Assembly: GCA_039024435.1 (NCBI GenBank)
Contig: JBCCQH010000001.1
Location: 186,001-250,000 of the forward strand
Direction of reading: 5' to 3'
Length of the DNA: 64,000 bases
From: JBCCQH01 sp039024435
GTDB lineage: Bacteria; Bacteroidota; Bacteroidia; J057; JADKCL01
The position numbers and the translations under genes are program-made. Shown here one piece after another: positions 33,462 to 42,087 of this stretch; positions within the stretch are counted from its first letter, which is position 1, and each line of letters begins with the position of its first letter. The notes under the pieces were generated by a model, which was given only the letters and a program-made list of their open reading frames with translations, was not told the origin of the DNA and ran no database searches.

Positions 33462-34262
33462 TCAATTGGAGGGTAAAAGGACTTTTGCCGCGGGCGACGC
33501 GACCCGACCCGGTCGGCGGTGATTGCTCAATCGGCTATACAAGGCTTGCGCTGGATCGTAGTACCCAACAAAGTGCATGAGTCGGTCGGTCAGGAAATAG
33601 CGTTCGCCAACGCGCTTGACCATATCCGTCTCGACCATAAATTCGTTGAGGTCCGACACGCGGCTGCGGTATTTCTTTTCCCATACATCCGTAAATTCTA
33701 TTCCCGGCTGGGTAAAAGGGTGTACCGAGTAGGGGCATTTTTCGAAGCGAACTTCCATGTTCAGGTGGCGCGCGTGGTAAGAACAGTTGAAGTCGTGGAC
33801 ATCTTTCGGGATGATTTCCCCGGGCTGCGGGTAGGTCTCGGGAAACAAATGGGTCCAGGACTCCGCCACCCGTGGATTGACGGTACGGGTGATTCCCACA
33901 AAGCGTTTTAGGTACCAAAATGGTCCCAATTTTCGCCGGGCGTAAAACCGTCCCATTTCCCAAATAATATTGAAGCGGCGCAATTCCGGATGCTTGTAGG
34001 CCCCCCCGAAATGCACTACCGGCAATGGCTTAGAGGAGAAAGGGGTCATTGCGATCCTCGTGTGATAGTAATTGTAGGCCAGGAGTCTACCGGAGTCCGC
34101 ATTTCGGAGCAGACAATACTCGCCCCCTTGGGGAACTTGAATGAAGTTCAGGACGTTTTCAAGTTGGCTACCGGGTACGACTTCCTGCACCAGGGCGGCC
34201 ATTTCCCGAAAAGTAGCTGGATCGATCTCCTGGCTGGGGCAATACTCTTTTCGGAAATTCAT
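33462..34262 (-). CDS. GNAT-like acyltransferase-type protein, partner of the PhyH-like gene
   Basis: From the ATG at 34262 (MNFRKEYCPSQEIDPATF) the product is 266 residues. The middle reads PVVHFGGAYKHPELRRFNII followed by WEMGRFYARRKLGPFWYLKRFVG. This resembles the strand-loop-helix acetyl-CoA-binding part of the GNAT fold, and it continues AESWTHLFPETYPQPGE. No firm family could be named; N-acyltransferase is an inference from this pattern. It sits directly upstream of the PhyH-like gene in the same direction (22-bp gap), suggesting that both act on one small molecule or lipid. Confidence 0.65.
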   Translation of the reverse strand: MNFRKEYCPSQEIDPATFREMAALVQEVVPGSQLENVLNFIQVPQGGEYCLLRNADSGRLLAYNYYHTRIAMTPFSSKPLPVVHFGGAYKHPELRRFNIIWEMGRFYARRKLGPFWYLKRFVGITRTVNPRVAESWTHLFPETYPQPGEIIPKDVHDFNCSYHARHLNMEVRFEKCPYSVHPFTQPGIEFTDVWEKKYRSRVSDLNEFMVETDMVKRVGERYFLTDRLMHFVGYYDPAQALYSRLSNHRRPGRVASPAAKVLLPSN

Positions 34263-34564
34263 GGCGGAAAAATTGAGTGATTGAAATTGATGTTTGCAAG
34301 CTAGGTATCTGCCGCCCGATGAAATATTACTGATGTTCGGAATACCTTGAAAATTGTTGTGTTTGGGCGACAAGAAGGTGGACGACCATGCTGCTCCGAG
34401 ACTTTCTGGGTGGGAGTGTCCTACCGGTGTCCCGGGTTAAGGTTGCCGAGATCGACAAGAGCTTGCCCGGTAAAAGCATATCGTTGGCGCACGGCTTGCC
34501 GTATACCAGTGAGAATGTTCAAGCTTGGGCAGTTTTGTTGTCCTTCTGTATCTGGAGGCAGAGA
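34263..34564. other. Intergenic region between GNAT-like gene and ansA
   Basis: This 302-bp gap holds no convincing gene. A plus-strand frame from 34388 runs antisense into ansA and is not supported. No hairpin or repeat of the window's families is evident. Confidence 0.45.
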
Positions 34565-35605
34565 TCAGGTGGTGTAGCCGCGTTCGGCGCGGATTTCGCC
34601 CCGAATATTGCGCTGCAGGTAGAAACGCGCTTCCTCCCGGTCCTCGTACTTGCCCAGGAGGTACATCATTTTGGTGAGGGCAGCTTCGAAGGTAATGTCT
34701 ACCCCACCGATTACCCCGGCTTTGCGCAGGAGGGCGCTTGTCGCGTAGCGCCCCATCTCGACGGTACCCCCCAAGCATTGGGTAATGTTGAGGATGACCT
34801 TTCCCTGGTCAATGCTTTTTTTGATGGTGTCGATCACCACCGGATCGGTCGGGAGATTGCCCGCCCCGTAACTCTGTAAGATGACCCCTTTGAAATCGGG
34901 ATTGAGCAAGATCGGTTCCAGCGAGGACTCATTGATCCCGGGGAAAAAGCGCAGGTGGCCGACACGCGTTTCCAATTGGTCAAACGTGCGGAAACGGTGG
35001 CCGTAATACGCGTCCTCGGGAGTGGGATTGCGAAAATACAGGTGGACGCCCGCCTGCACCAATTCGGGAAAATTCGGGGAGTCAAAAGCGGAAAACTGGT
35101 CGGCGTGGACCTTGGTGGTGCGGTTGGCGCGGTAGAGTTTGAATTCGAAATAGACGCCGACCTCGCGGATGGGCTGATCGGGGTGGGCCGCGATCTGGAT
35201 CGCGGTCACCATATTTTCGGTCGCGTCGGTCCGGATTTCGTTGATGGGGAGCTGGGCACCGGTCAGGATCACGGGTTTTCCGAGCCCTTCCAGCATAAAC
35301 GACAGGGCGGAGCCGGTGTAGGCCATCGTGTCCGAGCCGTGCAGGACGACAAATCCATCGACCTGGTCGTAATGATCCCGAATGGTTTGGGTGAGCTTGA
35401 CCCAGATGGGAGGCCCGATGTTCGAGGAATCGCGGGGCGGAGCGTAGCTGATCACCGAAATATCACAGCCGAGTTGCTCGAGTTCTGGGAACTCGGAGCG
35501 GATCATGTTGAAATCAAATGGAATGTAGGGACTGCCCGGTTTTGCTTGGACCATCCCAATTGTGCCCCCGGTGTAGATCAGCAGAATTCGTTTGCGTGCT
35601 GCCAT
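34565..35605 (-). CDS. ansA: Type I L-asparaginase
   Basis: The 346-residue cytoplasmic-type enzyme hydrolyses asparagine to aspartate and ammonia. It has the two catalytic Thr motifs: ILLIYTGGTIGM (Thr near residue 12-15) and VVLHGSDTMAYTGSAL (Thr and Asp near 90), plus LTGAQLPINEIRTDA and the C-terminal LLLGKYEDREEARF-type ending. There is no signal peptide. It begins 19 bp after the stop of the PorT-like gene and is probably its co-transcribed partner. Confidence 0.95.
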   Translation of the reverse strand: MAARKRILLIYTGGTIGMVQAKPGSPYIPFDFNMIRSEFPELEQLGCDISVISYAPPRDSSNIGPPIWVKLTQTIRDHYDQVDGFVVLHGSDTMAYTGSALSFMLEGLGKPVILTGAQLPINEIRTDATENMVTAIQIAAHPDQPIREVGVYFEFKLYRANRTTKVHADQFSAFDSPNFPELVQAGVHLYFRNPTPEDAYYGHRFRTFDQLETRVGHLRFFPGINESSLEPILLNPDFKGVILQSYGAGNLPTDPVVIDTIKKSIDQGKVILNITQCLGGTVEMGRYATSALLRKAGVIGGVDITFEAALTKMMYLLGKYEDREEARFYLQRNIRGEIRAERGYTT

Positions 35606-35624
35606 GTTGGGAGCCGAGCCGACC

Positions 35625-36389
35625 TCAGTAGGTGGTAAACGTGTAGGTCAGCCCGAATACCAGGCCGGCCGTGAAGTTGTTGGTCATGCCGCGGTCGGTC
35701 GGATAGAAGGTCACATCGTCCGGCACCCCAAAGGTCCAAAGCTTGTAGGCCGCGTCCTTGTTTTCGGCGTCCGAGATGCTGTAGTCCGCCCGCAGGTGAA
35801 TGTTGGCCATCACATTGTACTTGAGCTTGATGTCCAAACCAAAATCTACTACCGGACCGTAGTCGATCCAGTTGAAACGCTGATAGGTCGTCGGGAAATC
35901 AGTGATGTTGTCAAACAGGGCCTCATCCGGAGTGTAGCTCTCGTCGTCATTGTAGTAACGTGCCCGGACCAAAAGATTGGCCTGGAAGCCCGCCTGGAAC
36001 GAGAAGATCCACTTGTTGAAATCGGTGCCAGTATTGAAGCTGACCAGCAGGGGCACTTTCAGGTAGTGCAAGCGCTGGGTATTGGTGACCACATCCCCGC
36101 GCGAATTGTTGTTGGTCCACTTTTGGCCCTGGGCCGAGTAAAGGAAATTCAGGCGGAACCCGATACCGTCCCCGAAGTTGTAGCCGACCATCGGGCCGGC
36201 CGCCATGCCAAACGTAGTCTTGAAATCAAATACGTCCTGGGGCGCATCGATGTCCTGTTGGTTCAGCAGCCACGTCGTTTGGGGCAGGGCCACAACGCCC
36301 AATTTCAGCCCTTTTTGGGCAAACGCACCGGTGAATGCGGTGCCGGAAACAACAAGAAGTACAAGAAGAATTCGGGTAAGTCCCTTCAT
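35625..36389 (-). CDS. PorT-family outer-membrane beta-barrel protein
   Basis: From the ATG at 36389 (MKGLTRILLVLL) the protein is 254 residues. It has a signal peptide ending AFAQ (about 24), followed by a beta-barrel of alternating hydrophobic strands: MAAGPMVGYNFGDGIGFRLN, LHYLKVPLLVSFNT, IFSFQAGFQANLLV. It ends GLVFGLTYTFTTY with a terminal aromatic, typical of outer-membrane insertion. These are PorT/OMP_b-brl_2 type features. Function is unknown; PorT itself serves type IX secretion, but the general family does not. Upstream gene of ansA in one direction. Confidence 0.8.
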   Translation of the reverse strand: MKGLTRILLVLLVVSGTAFTGAFAQKGLKLGVVALPQTTWLLNQQDIDAPQDVFDFKTTFGMAAGPMVGYNFGDGIGFRLNFLYSAQGQKWTNNNSRGDVVTNTQRLHYLKVPLLVSFNTGTDFNKWIFSFQAGFQANLLVRARYYNDDESYTPDEALFDNITDFPTTYQRFNWIDYGPVVDFGLDIKLKYNVMANIHLRADYSISDAENKDAAYKLWTFGVPDDVTFYPTDRGMTNNFTAGLVFGLTYTFTTY

Positions 36390-36616
36390 ATCAGCAGAAA
36401 ATGTGTGCAAAGTACCTTCAAATCTATGATTTATTTCAGTTGGATACAATTTTGCGGCAGACATTTCGGGGGCAAAAAGGTGGCCGACCGGCAGTGAGCC
36501 GTCCGAGAGCCGCCTACCCTCGGGCCGCCCGGCCGCTATATTGTCCGGGAAAATCCCTCCCGGCGTGCAACCGCGATTTTCCGTAACTTATGCTTTTAAG
36601 CAATACAATTGAACCC

Positions 36617-37456
36617 ATGGCAAAAACGGTATTGATCACCGGGGCCAACTCCGGAATCGGGCTGGAAGCAGCCCGGCAGTTGGCGGGCAAAGGATTTCAA
36701 ATATTGGCTTGGTGCCGCAATGCGGAAAAAGGCAAAGCGGCATTGGAACAAATCAATGCCGTGAACGCGGAACCAAAGCACGATCTGGTGCTCGCGGACT
36801 TGGGCGACCTGGAAGCCGTGAAAGCCGCCGCAATCGACGTGCGGGACCGCTACCCCCAACTCAATGTTCTCCTCAACAACGCCGGCTACTACCCCAAACA
36901 GGTAAATTTTGTGGAAGGCATTGAGCAATCCCTGTACGCTTGTCAATTGGGGCACATGTTGCTGAGTCTGACCCTCATGCCCTCGCTGGAAGCCTCCGGA
37001 GATGGCCGCATCATCAATGTATCCTCCGCGGCGCACAACTGGGGCCGCTTCGAACGCCTCTTCAATGCGCCGGAAAAATATTCGGAGACCCAGGTGTACG
37101 GCGACGTCAAACTGGCGAATATCCTCCTGACCAAGGGCCTCGTCAAGCGGGCCGGGAGCAATGTCACCAGCTATTCGCTGCACCCCGGAGCGGTCAATAC
37201 CAACTTTGGGGAAAATCTATCCGGATTCTTCAAAGTTCTGATCACGATCTTCAAGCCTTTGTTGATCACGCCGGAGAAAGGCGCCCGCACCAGTACATTT
37301 CTCAGTTCCGCCCCCATCGGGCAGTTGAAGCGCCACAATGGCGAGTACTACGTGAAGGAGCGGCCCAAAAAGGTCGCCCACCGCGATGTCAATGAGCAAA
37401 ATGCGGATGCCCTTTGGGACAAAAGCATGGAATTTTTGCAGCCTTACCTGAATTGA
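36617..37456 (+). CDS. Short-chain dehydrogenase/reductase (SDR), retinol dehydrogenase-like
   Basis: The 279-residue NAD(P)-binding enzyme begins MAKTVLITGANSGIGLEAAR (Rossmann TGxxxGIG), continues with LNNAGYYP, INVSSAAHNWGR (Ser) and VYGDVKLANILLT (YxxxK catalytic pair), and ends in a proline/lysine-rich segment. This is the pattern of the retinol dehydrogenase-like SDR group. An in-frame ATG at 36590 exists. However, TAACTTAT at 36584-36591, a likely -7-type element in the phrase ATTTTCCGTAACTT, overlaps it, so 36617 is preferred. Followed 3 bp later by the YdeI-family gene, indicating one operon. Confidence 0.88.
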   Translation: MAKTVLITGANSGIGLEAARQLAGKGFQILAWCRNAEKGKAALEQINAVNAEPKHDLVLADLGDLEAVKAAAIDVRDRYPQLNVLLNNAGYYPKQVNFVEGIEQSLYACQLGHMLLSLTLMPSLEASGDGRIINVSSAAHNWGRFERLFNAPEKYSETQVYGDVKLANILLTKGLVKRAGSNVTSYSLHPGAVNTNFGENLSGFFKVLITIFKPLLITPEKGARTSTFLSSAPIGQLKRHNGEYYVKERPKKVAHRDVNEQNADALWDKSMEFLQPYLN

Positions 37457-37459
37457 TCG

Positions 37460-38056
37460 ATGGACAAGTCACAGGCCATTGAAGTCCGGAACCTCGCTGC
37501 GTGGCGGGAATGGCTGGCGGCGCACCACGACCGGGAAAAGAATGTCTGGTTGATCATTTACCACAAAAAAAGTGGGGTGCCCACCGTCTACTACGACGAG
37601 GCGGTCGATGAAGCGATGTGCTGGGGTTGGGTCGACAGCAAGATCAACAAGCGCGATGGTCAAAGCTACTTTCAGTACTTTGCCCGCCGCAATCCCAAGA
37701 GCAATTGGAGTCGGGTCAATAAGGAAAAGGTGGCCCGCATGGAAGCGGAAGGCCGGATGCAGGAAGCCGGTCGGAAACTTGTGCGCTGGGCCCAAGCAAA
37801 CGGAACCTGGACCGCCCTAGACGACGTGGAGAACTTGGTGATTCCGCCCGATTTACAGGCCGAGTTTGCCGCCCGCCCGCCGGCGCTCGAACACTGGGAA
37901 AGCTTCCCCCGCTCGGTGAAGCGCGGCATCCTGGAATGGATCCTGAACGCGAAACGGCCCGCCACCCGCCACAAGCGCATCCTCGAAACGGCGGAGCTCG
38001 CCGAATACAACCTCCGCGCCAATCAATATCCCCGGCAAAAGCTCCCCGGAAAGTAA
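37460..38056 (+). CDS. YdeI/OmpD-associated family protein
   Basis: The 198-residue protein starts 3 bp after the SDR stop. It contains the family motifs WLAAHHDREKNVWLIIYHKKSG, YDEAVDEAMCWGWVDSKINK and a C-terminal helical region with SVKRGILEWILNAKRPATRHKRI. YdeI proteins are widespread, cytoplasmic or membrane-associated and of unclear role; some work ties them to resistance against membrane-active peptides. No catalytic residue set is obvious. Confidence 0.88.
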   Translation: MDKSQAIEVRNLAAWREWLAAHHDREKNVWLIIYHKKSGVPTVYYDEAVDEAMCWGWVDSKINKRDGQSYFQYFARRNPKSNWSRVNKEKVARMEAEGRMQEAGRKLVRWAQANGTWTALDDVENLVIPPDLQAEFAARPPALEHWESFPRSVKRGILEWILNAKRPATRHKRILETAELAEYNLRANQYPRQKLPGK

Positions 38057-38566
38057 AGGGGCGGCGCGGTTTGCGATGTTTAAAGTTTCACCTAGAAGTA
38101 CGCGGAACCTTCGCGCGCCTGTGCGCACGAAATCCGTGCTTGGTCCATTTAAGCTTTTTGTAACCGCAAGATCAGCGCAACTGAATTTCCTTACCTGGGG
38201 GGCGGAAAAAGATGCCACAGCAAAATCACCGGATTAAAATTGAACAATCGCTTAAAATCAAAAGGAAAAAACATCACAAAGAAAAAAGAAAGGGTGCCGG
38301 ATTGGGTTTAAGGGCTTTCATCTATGGATGTGTGATGTGGATATGGTAGGAATATTGACGAAATAAAAACCGACACCCTGTTTCGTTTATATCGTATGGA
38401 GATAATATTCTCTTTTTCCAACTAAAGTAATCAAATAACGCAATTTTTTTTCAATTGTTTGCTATGATACCAATTTTTTTATCGCAAATGGATACCATTC
38501 GATCAACGGCTGGAATCCTTCCGTGAGCTATGGCAAAGTCTTGATGAATGTTTGTCGCCCGCCAGC
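38057..38566. other. Intergenic region with element remnant E and a long-range stem
   Basis: This 510-bp space between convergent genes is AT-rich in its second half. It carries a one-arm remnant of the palindromic element at 38198-38252 and a possible 10-bp stem AGGGTGCCGG (38291-38300) with CCGACACCCT (38370-38379) enclosing 69 bases. No protein-coding gene is supported. Confidence 0.55.
38198..38252 (+). repeat. Palindromic element remnant, copy E (one arm)
   Basis: GGGCGGAAAAAGATGCCACA and the following GCAAAATC..GGATTAAAATTGAAC match the right arm of copies A and D (46 of about 55 bases by eye). The left arm and the AGAGG end are absent. Confidence 0.65.
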
Positions 38567-39259
38567 TCACAGCATTTTGAGACGGCCCATGAGGTGTTTT
38601 TGGTAGGTAACTCCTACCGGAATCAAGTGCCCCGCCACGACCAGGGTATTGTCTTCGATTGAGTCGATGTGTCGCAGATTTACGATGTGCGAGCGGTGGA
38701 CCCGCATGAACTGATCTTGGGGAAGCTTGTTTGCCATTCCCTTCATCGACGAATACACGGTATATCGTTTTTCCCGGGTAAAAATGCGCACGTAGTCGGC
38801 CATTGCCTCCACCATGAGGATGTCTTCCAGGCGCAGCCCCACCAACTGGGAATCAACCTTGATGAAGAGCTTTTCCCCGGTTCCAGAGATCTCAGACGCA
38901 CTTTTGATCTGCTCGGCGACCTTGTTGATCGCTTTGAGGAAGCGAGGATAATCGACTGGTTTGACGATGTAATCGGTGACATCCAGGTCAAAAGCGGATA
39001 CCGCGTACTTCTCTTTGCTGGTCACCAGTACGATGTGCGGTTTTTTTTGCATCGATTCGATCAGTTCCAGACCGGTCATCTGCGGCATTTCCACATCGAG
39101 AAAGATCAGGTCGATGGCTTCTTTGCGCAGTACATTGGCGGCAGCAATCGCGTCCGGGCAGGTAGCAACGCAGTCCAGGTCTTCGGTTTGGTTGACGAGG
39201 TTTTCCATGATCTTGCGGGTCATGGGATCATCGTCTACTATGAGACATCTCATTTTCAT
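38567..39259 (-). CDS. LytTR family response regulator
   Basis: The 230-residue protein has a receiver domain (phospho-acceptor Asp55 in LIFLDVEMPQMTG; Lys in YIVKPVDYPRF) and a C-terminal LytTR DNA-binding domain (about 130-230, KLFIKVDSQLVGLRLEDILM, FMRVHRSHIVNLRHIDSI). LytTR regulators bind promoters as dimers when phosphorylated. No sensor kinase is encoded next to it; the kinase may be elsewhere, or the nearby TPR kinase may act on it. It is followed upstream by the receiver-HPt gene, 74 bp away, in the same direction. Confidence 0.93.
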   Translation of the reverse strand: MKMRCLIVDDDPMTRKIMENLVNQTEDLDCVATCPDAIAAANVLRKEAIDLIFLDVEMPQMTGLELIESMQKKPHIVLVTSKEKYAVSAFDLDVTDYIVKPVDYPRFLKAINKVAEQIKSASEISGTGEKLFIKVDSQLVGLRLEDILMVEAMADYVRIFTREKRYTVYSSMKGMANKLPQDQFMRVHRSHIVNLRHIDSIEDNTLVVAGHLIPVGVTYQKHLMGRLKML

Positions 39260-39333
39260 CGTGTTTTATTCGTGATTCCAGAGGCTGTTCGCGTGCATCG
39301 ATTGGGGGTAAGTTACGGAATAACAGGCAAATC

Positions 39334-40494
39334 TCATTGAGTCGCCCTCCTTTCTCTCCCGGGATCGGTCGGCGATTCGGGTTGGGCAAGCGCCGTCCGT
39401 AAATGTTGTAGGGCGGTTGCGGTTGGCTCAGCGAGGGCGATGAGTTCGAGCATGAGACCGGGGATTTTTCCGACAATACTGCCACTTGCGGCGTAGCGCT
39501 CCATCGTGTCGGTCAAGACAAACATCTGGTCGGCCCCCACGTAGCGAAAATTGGCCTTGGTCTTGTGGGCCAGTTCCCGCAGGGCGCGCCACTTCTGCGT
39601 AGCAATGTAGTGCTGCATCTGTTTGAGGGCAGTCGGGACTTCTTGCAGGTAAATGTCCAGTAGCTCGATCATGAGCGTCCGATTCGACTGGGTGACTTCC
39701 CGCAGATAATCCAATCGCACCAAATCCGGCGGAGCGCCCGATTCGCCGGATTGCCCGCTCCGAATGACCCGCAGGATGGTTTGCTTCAGCATTTCGCCCC
39801 GCAACGGTTTCTTCAGCACGGCGGCAAATCCGGGATCGGCGGCGGTCAGCCCAGAGCTGCTCATCGCGATCACCGGGGTTTCATTCACCCGCGGGGACAG
39901 CGTCTCCCGCATGGCCCGGAACGCTTCGTAGCCGTCCATCACGGGCATGTTTAAATCCATCAGTACCACGTCGTAGTGGGCCTTTTCCAGGGCTTCCAGC
40001 ACCTCTTTGCCGTTGGTTGCCGCTTGGGAGCGGAAACCCATCTGGTCGATCTGCCGCTGGGTGACCTTGAGGTTGAAGGGGTTGTCTTCGGCGATCAACA
40101 CCGCCACCCGATCCGGTACCGGAGGGGGCACGGGTGCACTTGCTTGGGCCGTCCAGTGTTCCTGCGGCGCTTTGCGCGCGGCTTCGGGCAGTTCCAGAAT
40201 CAGCCAGAACCACTCGTCCTCTATTCGTCCCCAAGCAAAATCGAATACGCTCTCTCCCGGTCCAAAATCAATGGCGACTCCGTAGCGCCAAAGTTGTTCT
40301 CCCGGCGGTAGCGCTGCGATTTTCTTCTGCAAAGCCGTCGGAAACCCCATTCGCCCGAAAACCGATTCCGGCCCGGGGCACAAAAGCGATAATCCGCCTT
40401 CCACTTCTTTCACCACCCCATCGCGGTCCAGCCGGGCAATCTGCGAGGTAGCCTGGAGAAAGTGGGCGTACATGTCCGGTAGCATCGACTTCAC
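39334..40494 (-). CDS. Receiver-HPt phosphorelay protein with N-terminal sensory-like region
   Basis: The 386-residue protein starts at a GTG, set four bases after a perfect -7 box. Residues 1-120 form an unassigned region, possibly PAS-like (IARLDRDGVVKEVEGGLSLL, ESVFDFAWGRIEDEWFWLIL). Then comes a receiver domain (LIAEDNPFN, Asp180 in VVLMDLNMPVMDG, Lys in VLKKPL) and an HPt domain with its phospho-His (His310 in LAHKTKANF). It has no kinase domain, so it is likely a relay intermediate for another hybrid kinase such as the one at 45257-47614. A Pro-rich linker (APVPPPVPD) separates the first two parts. Confidence 0.85.
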   Translation of the reverse strand: MKSMLPDMYAHFLQATSQIARLDRDGVVKEVEGGLSLLCPGPESVFGRMGFPTALQKKIAALPPGEQLWRYGVAIDFGPGESVFDFAWGRIEDEWFWLILELPEAARKAPQEHWTAQASAPVPPPVPDRVAVLIAEDNPFNLKVTQRQIDQMGFRSQAATNGKEVLEALEKAHYDVVLMDLNMPVMDGYEAFRAMRETLSPRVNETPVIAMSSSGLTAADPGFAAVLKKPLRGEMLKQTILRVIRSGQSGESGAPPDLVRLDYLREVTQSNRTLMIELLDIYLQEVPTALKQMQHYIATQKWRALRELAHKTKANFRYVGADQMFVLTDTMERYAASGSIVGKIPGLMLELIALAEPTATALQHLRTALAQPESPTDPGRERRATQ

Positions 40495-40498
40495 CGGA

Positions 40499-40506
40499 CA
40501 AAATTA
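40499..40506 (-). promoter_or_regulatory. -7 element of the receiver-HPt gene, 4 bases from GTG
   Basis: Minus-strand TAATTTTG followed by TCCG and GTG. The spacing equals that at the four ATG-starting genes, which supports the GTG at 40494 as start. Confidence 0.6.
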
Positions 40507-40645
40507 ACACTTCGAACCGCGATTTCAGTCTGATTGGTCGAGCCGACCTTTCCATCGGTCGAATAATGGGGGGCACTCATCCGGCAGCGGCTACCTTTGC
40601 TGCCGTTCATTCAAATATATCGGTCGGCAAACCGCTCAATGCCAA

Positions 40646-40846
40646 ATGTTTAAAGACCAATTCTTGTGGACAAACTCCACGCAAACGGGCACCACAGAAT
40701 TGTGCAAGCTGCTCGCCGGAGAGAACGCGGGTTCTACCGCACAGCAGCATCCACAATCCACCAAACTGTTTGCCCGGCTGAATCCAGACCAGAAAGAACT
40801 CTGGTTGGCAGAAATTTGCGATGAATTGAGAAAACGCGATAATTGA
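40646..40846 (+). CDS. Possible small protein (66 aa), unknown
   Basis: The ORF encodes a hydrophilic 66-residue product: a Thr/Gln-rich first half and a charged helical end (RLNPDQKELWLAEICDELRK). It starts at an ATG and ends at TGA 78 bp before the DUF3078 ATG. Composition is protein-like, but there is no family match and no clear promoter, so it may be chance. Confidence 0.35.
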   Translation: MFKDQFLWTNSTQTGTTELCKLLAGENAGSTAQQHPQSTKLFARLNPDQKELWLAEICDELRKRDN

Positions 40847-40923
40847 TGATATATTCGGGGTGAAAAGGCTGGCACCTGCGACCGGCACTTATCTCTACCG
40901 TTAAATTAAATGCTTGCATTTCG

Positions 40924-41985
40924 ATGAAAAAGCTATTCTTATTTACCCTCCTGATGTTTGCCCCGGTTGTGGCCGTTTGGGCCCAGGACGATGCTGAAGA
41001 ACCCGTCAAAACCTGGACCACCGGCGGAGCAGGGGCCTTGACCTTTAACCAGGTCGGCCTGTACAACTGGGCCGCCGGGGGCCAAAGCAACCTGACCTTG
41101 ATCGGGAACTTGAACCTCTTCGCCAACCGCAAATGGGAACGAGGAACCTGGGAAAATTCGCTGGACCTCGCCTACGGCTTTATCAAGAACAACTACCGTT
41201 TTGCTCCGGACACTCCCATCTCCAAAGCAGAAGACAAAATCGAGTTCACCTCGAAATACGGAACGAAAGCCTTCTCTGATAAATTTCAGTATTCGGGATT
41301 GCTGACCTTCCGAACCCAATTTGACTACGGACGCGATGATCCCTTTGACCAGGTATACATCTCGCGGGCTTTGTCCCCGGCCTACATCATTCTGGCGGCG
41401 GGCCTCGACTACAAGCCGAATGACAAATTCTCAGCTTTTTTGTCTCCCATTTCCGGCAAAGTGACCATCGTGACCGACGACAGCCTCTCTGGCGTCGGTG
41501 CATTTGGCGTGAACCAGATCAATCCTGAAACCGGCGATATGCGCCCTGGTTCCGGCACAAATGTCCGCATGGAGTTCGGGGCGACTTTCCGCGCCAAGCT
41601 CAAAACCGACATTATGGAAAACATCTCCTTGGAATCGAATTTGGAGCTGTTTTCGAATTACATCGACCGGCCCCAAAACGTGGACATGCGCTGGACCAAC
41701 GCCATCGTCGCCAAGATCAACAAGTACATCGCAGTCAATTTCTTTACCGATATGATTTACGACCACGATGTCGACGTGCCGCGCCGCAACCAGAACGATG
41801 GCAGCCCGATTTTCTCGATCAACCCCGAGCCCATGCCGGCCCCGTTTGATGACGGAACCTACTGGCCGCTCGCCGGATTTGATTTCAACAACCCCACCGC
41901 CGAGACCGTTACCCAGGTCCAGCGCAAAGGGCCGATCCTCCAATTCAAGGAAGTGTTCGGCGTCGGGTTTTCCTACAAATTCTGA
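40924..41985 (+). CDS. DUF3078 family outer-membrane protein
   Basis: The 353-residue protein has a signal peptide (residues 1-20, ending VWAQ) and the DUF3078 pattern. That pattern begins KTWTTGGAGALTFNQVGLYN and WAAGGQSNLTLIGNLNLFAN and runs through amphipathic strands with a final KEVFGVGFSYKF, which ends in Phe as outer-membrane barrels do. The family is typical of Bacteroidota and unstudied. It stands alone on the plus strand inside a block of minus-strand signalling genes and converges on the LytTR gene with a stem between them. Confidence 0.88.
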   Translation: MKKLFLFTLLMFAPVVAVWAQDDAEEPVKTWTTGGAGALTFNQVGLYNWAAGGQSNLTLIGNLNLFANRKWERGTWENSLDLAYGFIKNNYRFAPDTPISKAEDKIEFTSKYGTKAFSDKFQYSGLLTFRTQFDYGRDDPFDQVYISRALSPAYIILAAGLDYKPNDKFSAFLSPISGKVTIVTDDSLSGVGAFGVNQINPETGDMRPGSGTNVRMEFGATFRAKLKTDIMENISLESNLELFSNYIDRPQNVDMRWTNAIVAKINKYIAVNFFTDMIYDHDVDVPRRNQNDGSPIFSINPEPMPAPFDDGTYWPLAGFDFNNPTAETVTQVQRKGPILQFKEVFGVGFSYKF

Positions 41986-42006
41986 ACGGACGGATAACCG
42001 AAATCC

Positions 42007-42045
42007 GGGCCATTGGCCGTGCGAGATCCGCGCGACCAATGGCCC
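42007..42045. terminator. Inverted repeat between convergent DUF3078 and LytTR genes
   Basis: GGGCCATTGG (42007-42016) is perfectly complementary to CCAATGGCCC (42036-42045). There is a 19-base loop and no T-run; probably a transcript 3' end structure. Confidence 0.6.
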
Positions 42046-42087
42046 TCGTCCATTCACCAAGGATCAAATGAACTGGGGTTCGTCCCC

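Larger units (their letters stand above)
40495..40923. other. Intergenic region holding a small ORF
   Basis: This 429-bp divergent spacer contains the receiver-HPt -7 box at its left end and a possible 66-codon gene at 40646-40846. The last 70 bases before the DUF3078 gene are AT-rich. Confidence 0.4.

Noticed and set aside
34388..34879. 163-codon plus-strand frame over the ansA 3' end
   Set aside because: Antisense to a well-supported asparaginase gene and without its own motifs.
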